DNA of 37,217 bases from Chitinophagales bacterium (lineage in GTDB: Bacteria > Bacteroidota > Bacteroidia > Chitinophagales > Saprospiraceae), in the NCBI GenBank assembly GCA_017303475.1, contig JAFLBO010000043.1:1-37217 (forward strand), in the 5' to 3' direction. Within the stretch, counting starts at the first letter, position 1. Each line of letters opens with the position of its first letter. Position numbers and translations under genes: made by a program. The notes beneath the pieces are model-generated. The model ran no database searches. It saw nothing but the letters and a program-made list of their open reading frames with translations, and had not been told where the DNA came from. Of this stretch, positions 25,358 to 33,952 are shown piece after piece.

Positions 25358-28300
25358 ATGACTAAACAATCGAAAAAAGTTGCTCAAAATGCCAAATCGG
25401 CGCCTGTTTCCCGCAAATCTCTGCCGAAACGCTGGATTCTGATTGCTGCGGTGGCGCTGGTAGCTATTGGTGTTGCCGTTTGGAAATTCTGGCCTGGCAA
25501 TGAAGAAGTGTATCAGATTGGTAAAATGCACGGCGTGGAGGAAACCCTCACGGCTAAGTCTCCTCTATTACAATTGCTTGAGCCCGATGAAACCGGGATT
25601 GATTTTAAAAACTTGATTGTAGAAACCAAGGCCAATAACTTCGCTACCAACATCAATATCTATAATGGTGGCGGTGTGGCAGTGGGCGATTTTAACAACG
25701 ATAACCTGCCCGATATTTATTTTATCTGCACCAACGGGCAGAACCGATTGTACCAAAATCAGGGTAGTTTCAAATTCAAAGATGTCACCCAGGCAGCAGG
25801 GTTAACCTCTGAGGAAGGATTTGAAACCGCTGCTGCTGCCGTAGATATCAATGCCGACGGCTTTCTGGACCTGTATGTCTGCCGGGCCGGACCGTTTGAG
25901 AACGATGAGCGCCGGAACAAGTTGTACATCAACAACGGCAATATGACCTTCACCGAAAAAGCGAAGGAATATGGGCTCGACGATATGAGCGCCAGCACCG
26001 GAGCTAATTTCTTTGACGGCGACGGTGATGGCGACCTTGACCTCTACCTGCTCAATTACCCCAAAGACATGGCTTTTGCCAACAAAATTGAGTCGAAACA
26101 AGGCCCGGACGGCACTATGATTGCCAATCTTTCACCCAAGGACCCGCTGGATTCAGACCGGTTTTACCGCAACGACGGTGGCAAGTTCACGGATGTTTCG
26201 CAACAATCTGGCGTATGGAACCGGGGCTTTGGCCTTAGCGTTTCAGTAGGCGATTTGAACCGCGATGGCGCACCGGATGTCTACGTAGCCAACGACTTTT
26301 TACAGCCGGATCGCTTGTATCTCAATAATGGGAAAGGCGTGTTTACAGACGAACTCAACAAAAGAATCCGCCACAATACCCAGTTTTCCATGGGTACGGA
26401 TATCTCTGATTTTGATAACGACGGCCTGATTGATATTTACGCCGTAGATATGATGCCGGCCAATAACTACCGGCACAAAACCCTCAAAATTTCCAATACC
26501 AACAGCCTTTACCTATCCCTGGTGCAAAACGGCATTCTGGAGCCTGTTACCCACAACGTTTTGCAACGAAATAACGGCAACGGAACATTCAGTGACGTAG
26601 CTTGTCAGGCCGGCATTTTCCGCACCGACTGGTCGTGGAGCAATCTGGTAGCTGATTACGACAACGATGGCCTGCGCGATATTTATGTGAGCAACGGTTA
26701 CCGCCGCGAAATCCACCATATTGACCACGCCGACTTCATGAAGGATATGAAGAAAAACAAGTCGGCTCAACAAATCCTGCAGGAGTTCAAAACCTTGGAT
26801 GACTATCTGAACTCCGTACCTTCCTACAAGATCCGCGATTTTCTTTTCCAGAATAAAGACAACTGGAAGTTTGAGGATAAAAGTGGCGATTGGGCCACCA
26901 TGAAAGCCACCTGGTCCTGCGGAGCGGCATGGACAGATCTTGACCTGGACGGCGACCTGGATTTGGTGGTGAACAACCTGGAAGATCCGGCATTTGTGTT
27001 TAAAAACCAGGCTCGTGAGCAAAACAAAGGCAATTACATTCAGGCCAAACTGAAGGGCAGTCCGCAAAATCCGTTTGCCGTTGGCGCCTCTGTTTTGATT
27101 GAATATGGCAATGGACAAAAGCAATACCAGGAAATCAGTCCTAACCGGGGCATTTTCTCCTGCTCCGAGCACCTGATCCATTTTGGCCTGGGTCAGGAAT
27201 CCCAGATTGCCAAGCTCAGTGTACGCTGGCCCGACGGCAAAACGCAGGTGATGACCAACGTACCCGCCAATCAGCGCCTCCAATTAGATTATGCCAATGC
27301 CAGCGGCTATGTGGCTACCCTGGTGCCAGATCAGGTGGCGCAAACACTCATGGCGGAAACGGCCAATTCCGGCATCAATTTCGTACACAAGGAGAGCAAA
27401 TTCAACGATTTTGAGAACTACCCACTCATGGTTTGGATGGAAAGCGAGCTGGGGCCGCTCACTGCTCAGGCTGATGTTAATGCCGACGGGCTGGAAGATT
27501 TCTTTGTGGGTAATGCATTTAATGCGCCAGCCGCTTTGTTCCTGCAAAACCCCGATGGCAGTTTTAAGGCCAGCAATCAGGCGCTTTGGGAAACAGAAAA
27601 GGCTTACGAAGACCACGGCGCGGTATTTTTTGATTTTGATGGCGATCAGGACCAGGACCTTTTTGTGGTCAGCGGAGGTTTTGATGCACCTGCGCAGGGA
27701 CGCGACAAGCTCTGGCAAAACCGTTTGTACCTGAACGACGGCAAGGGCAATTTCAGCAAAGCAAGTGGCGCTGTACCCAGCACTGTGGGCGATATCGGCC
27801 TACGGGTGGTGGCGCACGACTATGATAATGATGGAGATGCCGACCTGTTTGTGGGTGGCCGGTTGGTGCCTGATAAATGGCCGCTTACGCCGCGCAGTCT
27901 TATTTTGCGCAACGACCGGAACAAAATGACCGACGTAACCGAGGAGGTTGGCGGCGATTTTGCCCGCTGCGGTATGGTAACCGATCTGGCCTGGGCTGAC
28001 CTGGATAAAGACGGGCAGGCCGAGCTGGTGGCCGTTGGCGAATGGATGCCTGTATCGGTGTTTAAACTGAACGGCGGCAAACTGAGCAACGTAACCGAAC
28101 AGATGGGACTCGGCCAAAGCAACGGCCTCTGGTGCAGTCTTCAGCTGGCCGATGTGGATCAGGACGGCGACTCGGACCTGATTACCGGCAATTTTGGGAT
28201 CAATACCCGTTTCACTACCAGTCCTGAAGCGCCATTCAGTTGTTATGCCAAAGACTTCGACAACAATGGCACACTCGACCCGATTGTGACTTTGTATGAG

Positions 28301-28819
28301 GGGAAAAAGAATTTTCCGCTGGTACAAAAAGAGGTGATGGTGAAACAAATGCCCAGTTTGAAAAAGAAATACCTCTACGCCATCAACTACTCTCAAACCA
28401 CTATTGAAGAAATGTGGGGTGGCAGCCTGAAAGATGCGCTGAAATTAGTAGCTTACGATATGGAAACCTGCTGGTGGGAAAGTCAGGGTGGCAAATTTGT
28501 GCGCCACAGTTTGCCCTATCAGGCCCAGGCCTCTGCTATTCAGGGCATTGTGGCTGAAGACCTGAATGGCGACGGGTATCTGGACTTACTGATGGCCGGC
28601 AACAAATACGGCATGGAAGTAGGCACCGGACGTTATGATGCCGGCAACGGAGTATTCCTGGCTGGCGATGGCAAAGGCAATTTCCGTTGGGTAAACAACC
28701 TGGAAAGCGGTTTCTGGGCTATGCGCGACGCGCGCGATGTGGCCGTGATCAAAGGCGCAGGAGGCAAACGCAGCTTCGTGGTAGCCAATAATAACAGCGG
28801 ACTGCAGGTGTTTAAATAG
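25358..28819 (+). CDS. Giant FG-GAP/VCBS repeat protein with ASPIC/UnbV domain
   Basis: An 1153-residue protein with a basic N-terminus and a single membrane segment (about 26-44: ILIAAVALVAIGVAVWKFW), so probably anchored with the rest outside. Two sets of FG-GAP/VCBS blades follow, with many calcium-type loops of the form DFNNDNLPDIY, DINADGFLDLY, DGDGDGDLDLY, DYDNDGLRDIY (about 95-540), then an ASPIC/UnbV domain (about 570-642), then further blades (DFDGDQDQDLF, DYDNDGDADLF, DVDQDGDSDLI) up to the C-terminus. This CRTAC1-like build is common in Bacteroidota; function is unclear, with surface or ligand binding suspected. No T9SS tail or SusC/D partner is visible. A GTAGACGG palindrome begins just after its stop. 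Confidence 0.9.
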   Translation: MTKQSKKVAQNAKSAPVSRKSLPKRWILIAAVALVAIGVAVWKFWPGNEEVYQIGKMHGVEETLTAKSPLLQLLEPDETGIDFKNLIVETKANNFATNINIYNGGGVAVGDFNNDNLPDIYFICTNGQNRLYQNQGSFKFKDVTQAAGLTSEEGFETAAAAVDINADGFLDLYVCRAGPFENDERRNKLYINNGNMTFTEKAKEYGLDDMSASTGANFFDGDGDGDLDLYLLNYPKDMAFANKIESKQGPDGTMIANLSPKDPLDSDRFYRNDGGKFTDVSQQSGVWNRGFGLSVSVGDLNRDGAPDVYVANDFLQPDRLYLNNGKGVFTDELNKRIRHNTQFSMGTDISDFDNDGLIDIYAVDMMPANNYRHKTLKISNTNSLYLSLVQNGILEPVTHNVLQRNNGNGTFSDVACQAGIFRTDWSWSNLVADYDNDGLRDIYVSNGYRREIHHIDHADFMKDMKKNKSAQQILQEFKTLDDYLNSVPSYKIRDFLFQNKDNWKFEDKSGDWATMKATWSCGAAWTDLDLDGDLDLVVNNLEDPAFVFKNQAREQNKGNYIQAKLKGSPQNPFAVGASVLIEYGNGQKQYQEISPNRGIFSCSEHLIHFGLGQESQIAKLSVRWPDGKTQVMTNVPANQRLQLDYANASGYVATLVPDQVAQTLMAETANSGINFVHKESKFNDFENYPLMVWMESELGPLTAQADVNADGLEDFFVGNAFNAPAALFLQNPDGSFKASNQALWETEKAYEDHGAVFFDFDGDQDQDLFVVSGGFDAPAQGRDKLWQNRLYLNDGKGNFSKASGAVPSTVGDIGLRVVAHDYDNDGDADLFVGGRLVPDKWPLTPRSLILRNDRNKMTDVTEEVGGDFARCGMVTDLAWADLDKDGQAELVAVGEWMPVSVFKLNGGKLSNVTEQMGLGQSNGLWCSLQLADVDQDGDSDLITGNFGINTRFTTSPEAPFSCYAKDFDNNGTLDPIVTLYEGKKNFPLVQKEVMVKQMPSLKKKYLYAINYSQTTIEEMWGGSLKDALKLVAYDMETCWWESQGGKFVRHSLPYQAQASAIQGIVAEDLNGDGYLDLLMAGNKYGMEVGTGRYDAGNGVFLAGDGKGNFRWVNNLESGFWAMRDARDVAVIKGAGGKRSFVVANNNSGLQVFK

Positions 28820-28822
28820 AAC

Positions 28823-28976
28823 GATGGACGGCCTACGGTGGACGGCCTACGGTAGACGGCTTACGGTGGCGCTGCTCTAAGTATTCGTTTTTGTCTTTAT
28901 AAAAAGGAAAGAACAAATGCTAAGAGCAACGCCACCGTAAGCCGTCTACCGTAGGCCGTCCACCGTCTACCGTTCA
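28823..28976. repeat. GTAGACGG array with inner palindrome (second copy of GGTGGCG core)
   Basis: GACGGCCTACGGTGGACGGCC units (28827-28862) and their inverse (28940-28972) flank an imperfect palindrome, CTTACGGTGGCGCTGCTCT (28860-28878) with AGAGCAACGCCACCGTAAG (28923-28941). The core GGTGGCG.TGCTCT matches the one at 19747 while the loop differs. It lies between convergent genes and runs into the 3' end of the gene at 28967. Confidence 0.92.
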
Positions 28977-29431
28977 TCGCCCATCGTTCCGTCATCCACC
29001 CTCGGGGTTGATTTAGGCTTGCTTTCAATTTCTTCAAAGTCTACATATTCTTCTTCTGCGCGGGTGTAGCCTTCCTGGGCGCCAAATTCTTTGCGCATTT
29101 GTTCCATTTTGCGGTATCCAAGGGCTTTCAGAAAAATATACAGGGAGAAAAACGGGAACACCAAAATGGCCAGAGCCAGCGAGATAAGTCCGCTGATGGG
29201 ACTTGACTCCATGGTTTTGATCCAGTTTTTGATGGTATCCGGAAAAACCCGCCAGTTGATGACGGCTGCCAGCACCAGCAATGCCGGGGCAGCCCAAAGC
29301 AGGAGATAATAGAGTCCTTGCAAAAGATAATAGCCACCTACAATCAGCAGGATGGCAAACAGGAAACAGCCCAATCCGCCGCCAGGGAACTGATTGACAT
29401 TTCTGCCTCCGAAATTATATTGATAGATCAT
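28967..29431 (-). CDS. Small membrane protein of unknown function
   Basis: A 154-residue protein with an N-terminal Gly/Asn-rich stretch, then hydrophobic segments at about 20-38, 42-62 and 80-105, and a charged C-terminal tail (MEQMRKEFGAQEGYTRAEEEYVDFEEIE). No family recognised. The last residues (GDER and the TAG stop) are encoded by the edge of the neighbouring repeat array. The gene starts 3 nt after the stop of the EVE gene, so the two share an operon. Confidence 0.6.
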   Translation of the reverse strand: MIYQYNFGGRNVNQFPGGGLGCFLFAILLIVGGYYLLQGLYYLLLWAAPALLVLAAVINWRVFPDTIKNWIKTMESSPISGLISLALAILVFPFFSLYIFLKALGYRKMEQMRKEFGAQEGYTRAEEEYVDFEEIESKPKSTPRVDDGTMGDER

Positions 29432-29434
29432 GGC

Positions 29435-29848
29435 TCAAAGTTCGGTTTGGCCCATGCCGAGTATGGTGAAAAATTCGTCGGACTGCACCGGCATAACCGA
29501 CAAACGTCCATTTCGGACCAAAAGCAGTTGCTGCAGGGCGGGGTGCGCTTTGATGTCAGTAAGCTTGACAGGTTGTGCTAAAGGCTTGAACGGCTCGAGG
29601 TCTACGCAAGACCAGTCGCCTTTTTCGGCAGTGGGGTCGGGATAATGTTCTGTGGCAACCCGGGCAATGCCCACCACTTCCAGGCCAATATTGGAATGAT
29701 AAAACAGGCAGAGATCGCCGTTTTTCATAGCCCGGAGGTTGTTGCGCGCCTGATAATTGCGCACGCCATCCCAGCGGCCTCGACCTTCTTTTACCAGTTG
29801 GTCGTAGCTATAAACGTCAGGTTCAGATTTTACAAGCCAGTAATGCAT
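29435..29848 (-). CDS. EVE domain protein
   Basis: A 137-residue single-domain EVE (PUA-like, YTH-related) protein. The N-terminus MHYWLVKSEPDVYSYDQL and the segments WDGVRNYQARNNLRAMKNGD, LCLFYHSN and VVGIARV are the family signature, as in the human thymocyte nuclear protein 1 fold, which binds modified bases such as 5-methyl- or hydroxymethyl-cytosine. In bacteria EVE proteins are often near restriction systems; none is here. Role inferred from the fold only. Confidence 0.92.
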   Translation of the reverse strand: MHYWLVKSEPDVYSYDQLVKEGRGRWDGVRNYQARNNLRAMKNGDLCLFYHSNIGLEVVGIARVATEHYPDPTAEKGDWSCVDLEPFKPLAQPVKLTDIKAHPALQQLLLVRNGRLSVMPVQSDEFFTILGMGQTEL

Positions 29849-29881
29849 ATTATTGGATGATGGGTGGTTTTTTGGAGGGGT

Positions 29882-29965
29882 TTTACCTCTAAGCCACCAA
29901 GGTCACTTAGAAGAAAGAGGGTAATTAACAACACCCCTTAGTGCCTAAAGTGCCTCAGTGGTGAA
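29882..29965. repeat. CACTAAGG-type imperfect palindrome
   Basis: ACCTCTAAGCCACCAAGGTC (29886 on) is imperfectly inverted as CTTAGTGCCTAAAGTGCCTC followed by AGTGGTG (to 29962). Related to the cleaner element at 35158. It lies between the EVE gene start and the xerD 3' end. Confidence 0.7.
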
Positions 29966-29970
29966 AATAT

Positions 29971-30002
29971 CACTCATTCACTCACTCACTCACTCACTCA
30001 TT
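29971..30002. repeat. CACTCA tandem array forming the xerD 3' end
   Basis: CACTCATT/CACT units; on the minus strand the sequence ATGAGTGAGTGA encodes the last XerD residues (MSE) and its stop. Confidence 0.85.
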
Positions 30003-30904
30003 TTAAGTCTCGGGTGGTAAAGGTAGATAGTCTCCTTGAGGTACTCAGTGTCGAGGTGGGTGTAAATCTCTGTGGTGGTGATGCTTTCGTGTCCGAGCAT
30101 ATCCTGAACCGCTTTCAGGTCGGCGCCACCTTCCACGAGGTGGGTGGCAAAGCTGTGGCGGAATGTGTGTGGACTGATATTTTTCTTTACGCCGGCTTTT
30201 TCAGCCATTTCCTTGACAATAAGGAACACCATGACACGGCTCATTTTACCGCCTCTTCTGTTGAGAAAAACCGTGTTTTCTGCCTCTTTTTTGATGTTAT
30301 CCTGCAAAGCGCGGACATTTTCCAGGTATATTTTCAGAAATTTTACTGCCTCGGCCCCGATGGGTACCAGGCGTTCCTTGTTGTTTTTACCCAATACTTT
30401 GAGGAAACTGGCCTCCAGGAACAACTGCGTAAGTTTGAGGTTCACCAGCTCGCTCACCCGGAGTCCGCAAGCGTACAATACCTCCAGAATGGCCCGGTTG
30501 CGCTGGCCCTGAGGGTCAGACAAATCAACGACATCAAGCATGGCCTGGATTTCGTGCACGCTGAGTACTTCCGGAATTTTCCGGCGCATGCGTGGGCTTT
30601 CCAGCAACTCCGTGGGATCGTCGTCCAGCATATCTTCCACCATGAGGAACTTGTAAAAAGCGCGCAAACCGGAGATCAGCCTGGATTGCGTGGTAGCCTC
30701 CAGCCCGAGGTTATTGGCCCATAGAATAAACCGGGTAAGATCGTCTGGTTTTACGGCCAGAGGCGAGATTTGCCGGCCTTCCAGTTCGAGCCATTGCACA
30801 AATTTGCCTACATCGTTCAGGTAAGCATCAATGGTGTGTTGGCTCATGGAGCGTTCCAACAATAAATAAGCCTTGAAAGCATGTTGTGCGGCCGGCCAGT
30901 TCAT
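29990..30904 (-). CDS. xerD: Site-specific tyrosine recombinase XerD
   Basis: A 304-residue tyrosine recombinase that, with XerC, resolves chromosome dimers at dif. All catalytic residues are present: Arg149 in YACGLRVSELVNL, Lys173 in VLGKNNKERLVP, His246 and Arg249 in PHTFRHSFATHL, His272 in LGHESI, and Tyr281 in TTEIYTHL. The N-terminal SAM-like domain (about 1-105) includes LLLERSMSQHTIDAYLNDV. ATG 30904 is preferred; an upstream in-frame start adds 23 residues without family similarity. XerD rather than XerC is suggested by the sequence style of the C-terminal helix but not proven. No att site or cargo is visible nearby. Confidence 0.9.
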   Translation of the reverse strand: MNWPAAQHAFKAYLLLERSMSQHTIDAYLNDVGKFVQWLELEGRQISPLAVKPDDLTRFILWANNLGLEATTQSRLISGLRAFYKFLMVEDMLDDDPTELLESPRMRRKIPEVLSVHEIQAMLDVVDLSDPQGQRNRAILEVLYACGLRVSELVNLKLTQLFLEASFLKVLGKNNKERLVPIGAEAVKFLKIYLENVRALQDNIKKEAENTVFLNRRGGKMSRVMVFLIVKEMAEKAGVKKNISPHTFRHSFATHLVEGGADLKAVQDMLGHESITTTEIYTHLDTEYLKETIYLYHPRLKMSE

Positions 30905-30985
30905 GGGCGCGAAGGTACGCCTTTGGCTATTTCCTGCGGCTTGGAGGTAAAAGTTATGCGCTTTCGAGGGCAATCACTTCGTGCC

Positions 30986-31016
30986 TTTGTGTTTCGCGGC
31001 TTCTCCCCTACTTTTG
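30986..31016 (+). promoter_or_regulatory. Consensus promoter for the histidine kinase gene
   Basis: TTTG (30986-30989), 19-bp spacer, TACTTTTG (31009-31016): a perfect match to the Bacteroidota consensus. It decides the start codon of the kinase gene in favour of 31035, 18 nt downstream. Confidence 0.75.
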
Positions 31017-31034
31017 TCCTTGCTTTCCTCTTGT

Positions 31035-32513
31035 ATGAATCCACGCCGCATTAAACTCATCATTGGACTCATGACCCTGGCATTGGCCGGTATCATTTGC
31101 CTTCAAATCTATTGGATCAGTTGGAACATTGGGTTGAACGAAGATCAGTTTGATAAAAATGTTTACGCTGCCCTCAACCGGGTAGCCAACAAACTGCAGA
31201 CCGTAGAAAACATCCGGGTTTTTGAGGAACTCAGCAAATCACAACAAGCCGGCTCCGAAGCCAACCAGAATATCCGAAAAGCCGCCAAATTTCTGGAAAA
31301 TGGCTTTGCGCAGCGCAAAGTGAGCGTTCCGGTGGAAAGCGACTCCCTTCCTTATCCCTCCGATGGAGGCCCGGGGTTTGAAAACAATGTTACCCTCTGG
31401 GAATACATGAAAGTGAGTCAGCTGGTAGACTCCAAGCCGCTGGCAGAACGTATTCCGCTCGATCTGTTGGCCAAATCCATTCAGGAAGAAATTGAGAGTC
31501 GCGGCATACGTTCGGATTATCAATACGGGGTATATTCCAAGGCTCGCGGCAGCTATGTGATTGTAAATGACCACTTTGTGGTGGAAGACAGTGGTCCACA
31601 AATGGCGCATGGCGGCGCGCCTACCTTGTTTAATTCGCCTTACAAGGTGGCCTTATTCACACAGGATATCGAATCTCCTGGCGATCTGTCTCTTTATTTC
31701 CCCAACCGCACCCGCATTGTATTGGGTTCGGTGCTGGGCATGCTGTCGTTATCTATTGTATTCACCGCCATCGTGTTGTTCTGTTTTTGGTACACCATTC
31801 AGGTTATTTACCGGCAAAAACAATTGTCGGAGATGAAAACGGATTTCATCAACAACATGACCCACGAGTTCAAAACCCCCATTGCTACCATTTCTTTGGC
31901 TGCCGACAGTATCAGCAGTCCGATGGTGGTAAACAATCCGGACAAAATCAAACGTTTTGTGGACATCATCCGGCAGGAAAACCGGCGCATGAACAGTCAG
32001 GTAGAGCGTGTTTTGCAAATGGCGCTGATTGATAAAAAGGATTTTGAGCTCAAGCTTGGGGAAATTAATATGCATGAAATCATTGAACAGGCGGTGGCTA
32101 ATTTCAGTTTACAGGTAGAACGTCGGGAAGGGGTGTTGCGCACGGATTTACAAGCTACCAAGCCGGTGATTGAGGGCGACTCCACGCACATTGCCAGTGT
32201 GATCCACAACCTGCTGGACAATGCCAATAAATACAGTCCGGAAAAGCCGGATATCACCATCAGCACCCGAAATGTGCCTATTGGCCTGGAAATCACTGTG
32301 ACCGATAAGGGCATGGGGATCAGCAAGGAGGTGCGCAAGCATATTTTCGACAAATTTTACCGCGAGCACACAGGCAATGTCCACGATGTGAAAGGATTTG
32401 GTCTGGGGCTCAGCTATGTAAAAGCCATCATGACTGCCCACAAAGGCCTGGTGGATGTCCACAGCGAGCTTGGTAAGGGCAGCAGTTTTGTGTTGACGTT
32501 TCCTGTGGGGTGA
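31035..32513 (+). CDS. Membrane sensor histidine kinase
   Basis: A 492-residue two-component sensor kinase. Two membrane helices (about 7-27 and 227-255) flank an extracytoplasmic sensor domain of about 200 residues with no recognised family. The HisKA H-box MTHEFKTPIATISLAAD holds phospho-acceptor His277. The catalytic domain shows the N box NLLDNANKYSPE, the G1 box DKGMGIS, the F box FDKFYRE and the G2 box FGLGLSYVKAI. No HAMP domain stands out. The expected response regulator gene does not follow; a repeat block and a hydrolase gene do. Start at 31035 is set by the promoter at 30986. Confidence 0.92.
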   Translation: MNPRRIKLIIGLMTLALAGIICLQIYWISWNIGLNEDQFDKNVYAALNRVANKLQTVENIRVFEELSKSQQAGSEANQNIRKAAKFLENGFAQRKVSVPVESDSLPYPSDGGPGFENNVTLWEYMKVSQLVDSKPLAERIPLDLLAKSIQEEIESRGIRSDYQYGVYSKARGSYVIVNDHFVVEDSGPQMAHGGAPTLFNSPYKVALFTQDIESPGDLSLYFPNRTRIVLGSVLGMLSLSIVFTAIVLFCFWYTIQVIYRQKQLSEMKTDFINNMTHEFKTPIATISLAADSISSPMVVNNPDKIKRFVDIIRQENRRMNSQVERVLQMALIDKKDFELKLGEINMHEIIEQAVANFSLQVERREGVLRTDLQATKPVIEGDSTHIASVIHNLLDNANKYSPEKPDITISTRNVPIGLEITVTDKGMGISKEVRKHIFDKFYREHTGNVHDVKGFGLGLSYVKAIMTAHKGLVDVHSELGKGSSFVLTFPVG

Positions 32514-32520
32514 TTAGGGG

Positions 32521-32871
32521 GGTATTTGGGAGGTCATTTAGGGGTCATTTAGGGGTCATTTAGGGGTCATTGAGGTCATTTAGGGGTCATTGAGGTCATT
32601 TTTGGGGTCATTTACCCAACGTGGATTGTCATCCAGAGCGCAGCGTAGGACCTACACAAGCCCGGTTTTCGAAATACCTTGGCCCAAGCCACCCGAATAA
32701 CTTGGCTTGTGTAGGTCCTACGCTGCGCTCTGGATGACAATCCACGCTAAGCCAATGACCTAAATGACCCTTAAATGACTCTCCCAAATGACCCAAATGC
32801 CCCTTAAATGACTCTCCCAAATGACCTAAATGACCCAAATGACCTACTAAATGACATCAAATGACCATACC
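32521..32871. repeat. Nested palindrome: GTCATTT arms around a perfect 43-bp inverted repeat
   Basis: GGGGTCATTTAGGGGTCATT units (32521-32613) and inverse AAATGACCC units (32754-32871) form the outer arms. Inside, 32620-32662 and 32704-32746 are perfect 43-bp inverted copies with the core TTGTCATCCAGAGCGCAGCG, related to those at 17344 and 33728. It spans nearly the whole gap between the kinase and hydrolase genes. Confidence 0.95.
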
Positions 32872-32889
32872 TGACTAATAAATAACCCC

Positions 32890-33657
32890 ATGCAACTCTT
32901 CTCCCGCGAATTTGGCGCCGGTGATCCGGTGATTATCCTGCACGGTTTATTCGGTTTTTCTGACAACTGGCAAACCATCGCCAAGGCTTTGGCGGAAAAC
33001 CATCTGGTCATTACACCTGATTTACGCAATCATGGTCGGTCGCCGCATGTGCCAAACCATTCTTATCCGGAAATGGCGGAGGATGTAAGGGTTTTTATGG
33101 AAGAAAAATGGATGTTCAGCGCTGCGCTGATTGGACATAGCATGGGCGGTAAGGTGGCCATGCAACTGGCTCTGGATCATCCGGATATGGTGGAAAAACT
33201 GGTGGTGGTAGACATGGAGCCCGGTCCGGCCGACGATAACCACAGCGGCATATTTGAGGCTTTGATGGGGCTGGATCTGGACGCCATGACGGAGCGCGCA
33301 CAGATTGATGCTTATTTGCTGGAACGTATTCCTGATTTCGGCACCAGGCAGTTTTTGTTGAAAAATATTACCCGGGAAGAGGACGGGCATTTTGCCTGGA
33401 AAATGAATTTGCCTGTGCTATGGAAGCATTTTCCGGATGTACTGGCAGAAGTTAAAGGACCGCATCCGTTTGAAAAACCCACTCTTTTTGTGCGCGGCGG
33501 CAACTCCAATTACATTAAAGACGAGGATTGGGCGCACACAAAAACCTTATTCCCCAATGCCGAACTTATAACCATTCCCGGCGCCGGTCACTGGGTGCAT
33601 GCGGATAAGCCGAAGGAGTTGCTGGAGGTATTGAAGAGGTTTTTGGAGGGTATTTAG
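32890..33657 (+). CDS. Alpha/beta-fold hydrolase (YbfF-like esterase)
   Basis: A 255-residue alpha/beta hydrolase. The oxyanion segment ILHGLFGFSDNW (about 16-27), the nucleophile elbow LIGHSMGGK (Ser84) and the terminal His in GAGHWVHADKP (about 234) are all in place. DLRNHGRSP, following the first strand, is typical of the YbfF/ABHD11 esterase group, which acts on short acyl esters or acyl-CoA. Substrate is not known. No signal peptide. Its TAG stop is part of the first TTTAGGG unit of the following array. Confidence 0.88.
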   Translation: MQLFSREFGAGDPVIILHGLFGFSDNWQTIAKALAENHLVITPDLRNHGRSPHVPNHSYPEMAEDVRVFMEEKWMFSAALIGHSMGGKVAMQLALDHPDMVEKLVVVDMEPGPADDNHSGIFEALMGLDLDAMTERAQIDAYLLERIPDFGTRQFLLKNITREEDGHFAWKMNLPVLWKHFPDVLAEVKGPHPFEKPTLFVRGGNSNYIKDEDWAHTKTLFPNAELITIPGAGHWVHADKPKELLEVLKRFLEGI

Positions 33658-33951
33658 GGTCATTTAGAGTCATTTAGGTCATTTAGGGTCATTTAGGGTC
33701 ATTTGGGGGTCATTTTTGGGCTGGGGGTTGTCATCTTGAGCGTAGCGAGAGATCTGAGTGTGGTTTTATTTCGCACAGATTTTACACAGATTTTTTTCAC
33801 AGATTCTACACAGATTTTTTTCATGTAGCGGACGCTTTGGCCAGATCTTTCGCTACGCTCAAGATGACAAAACACGCTGAGTAAATGCCCCTAAATGACT
33901 AACAAATGACCCTAAATGACCTCAAAATGACTAAAATGACCCCAAATACCC
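33655..33951. repeat. Nested palindrome: GTCATTT arms around a GTCATCTTGAGCG core
   Basis: GGGTCATTTAG units (33655-33717) and inverse units (33885-33945) flank a 29-bp inverted repeat with one mismatch (33728-33756 with 33842-33870; core TTGTCATCTTGAGCGTAGCG). The loop contains tandem CACAGATTTT units (33774-33822). It separates two convergent genes. Confidence 0.95.
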
Positions 33952-33952
33952 C

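Noticed and set aside
29990..30904. XerD as the integrase of a mobile island
   Set aside because: It has the size and motifs of the housekeeping recombinase, and no att repeats, tRNA or cargo genes are visible.
32629..32838. 69-codon minus-strand frame rich in GHLGHLGESFKGHL
   Set aside because: It is only a translation of the GTCATTT repeat arm and the palindrome core, without family similarity.
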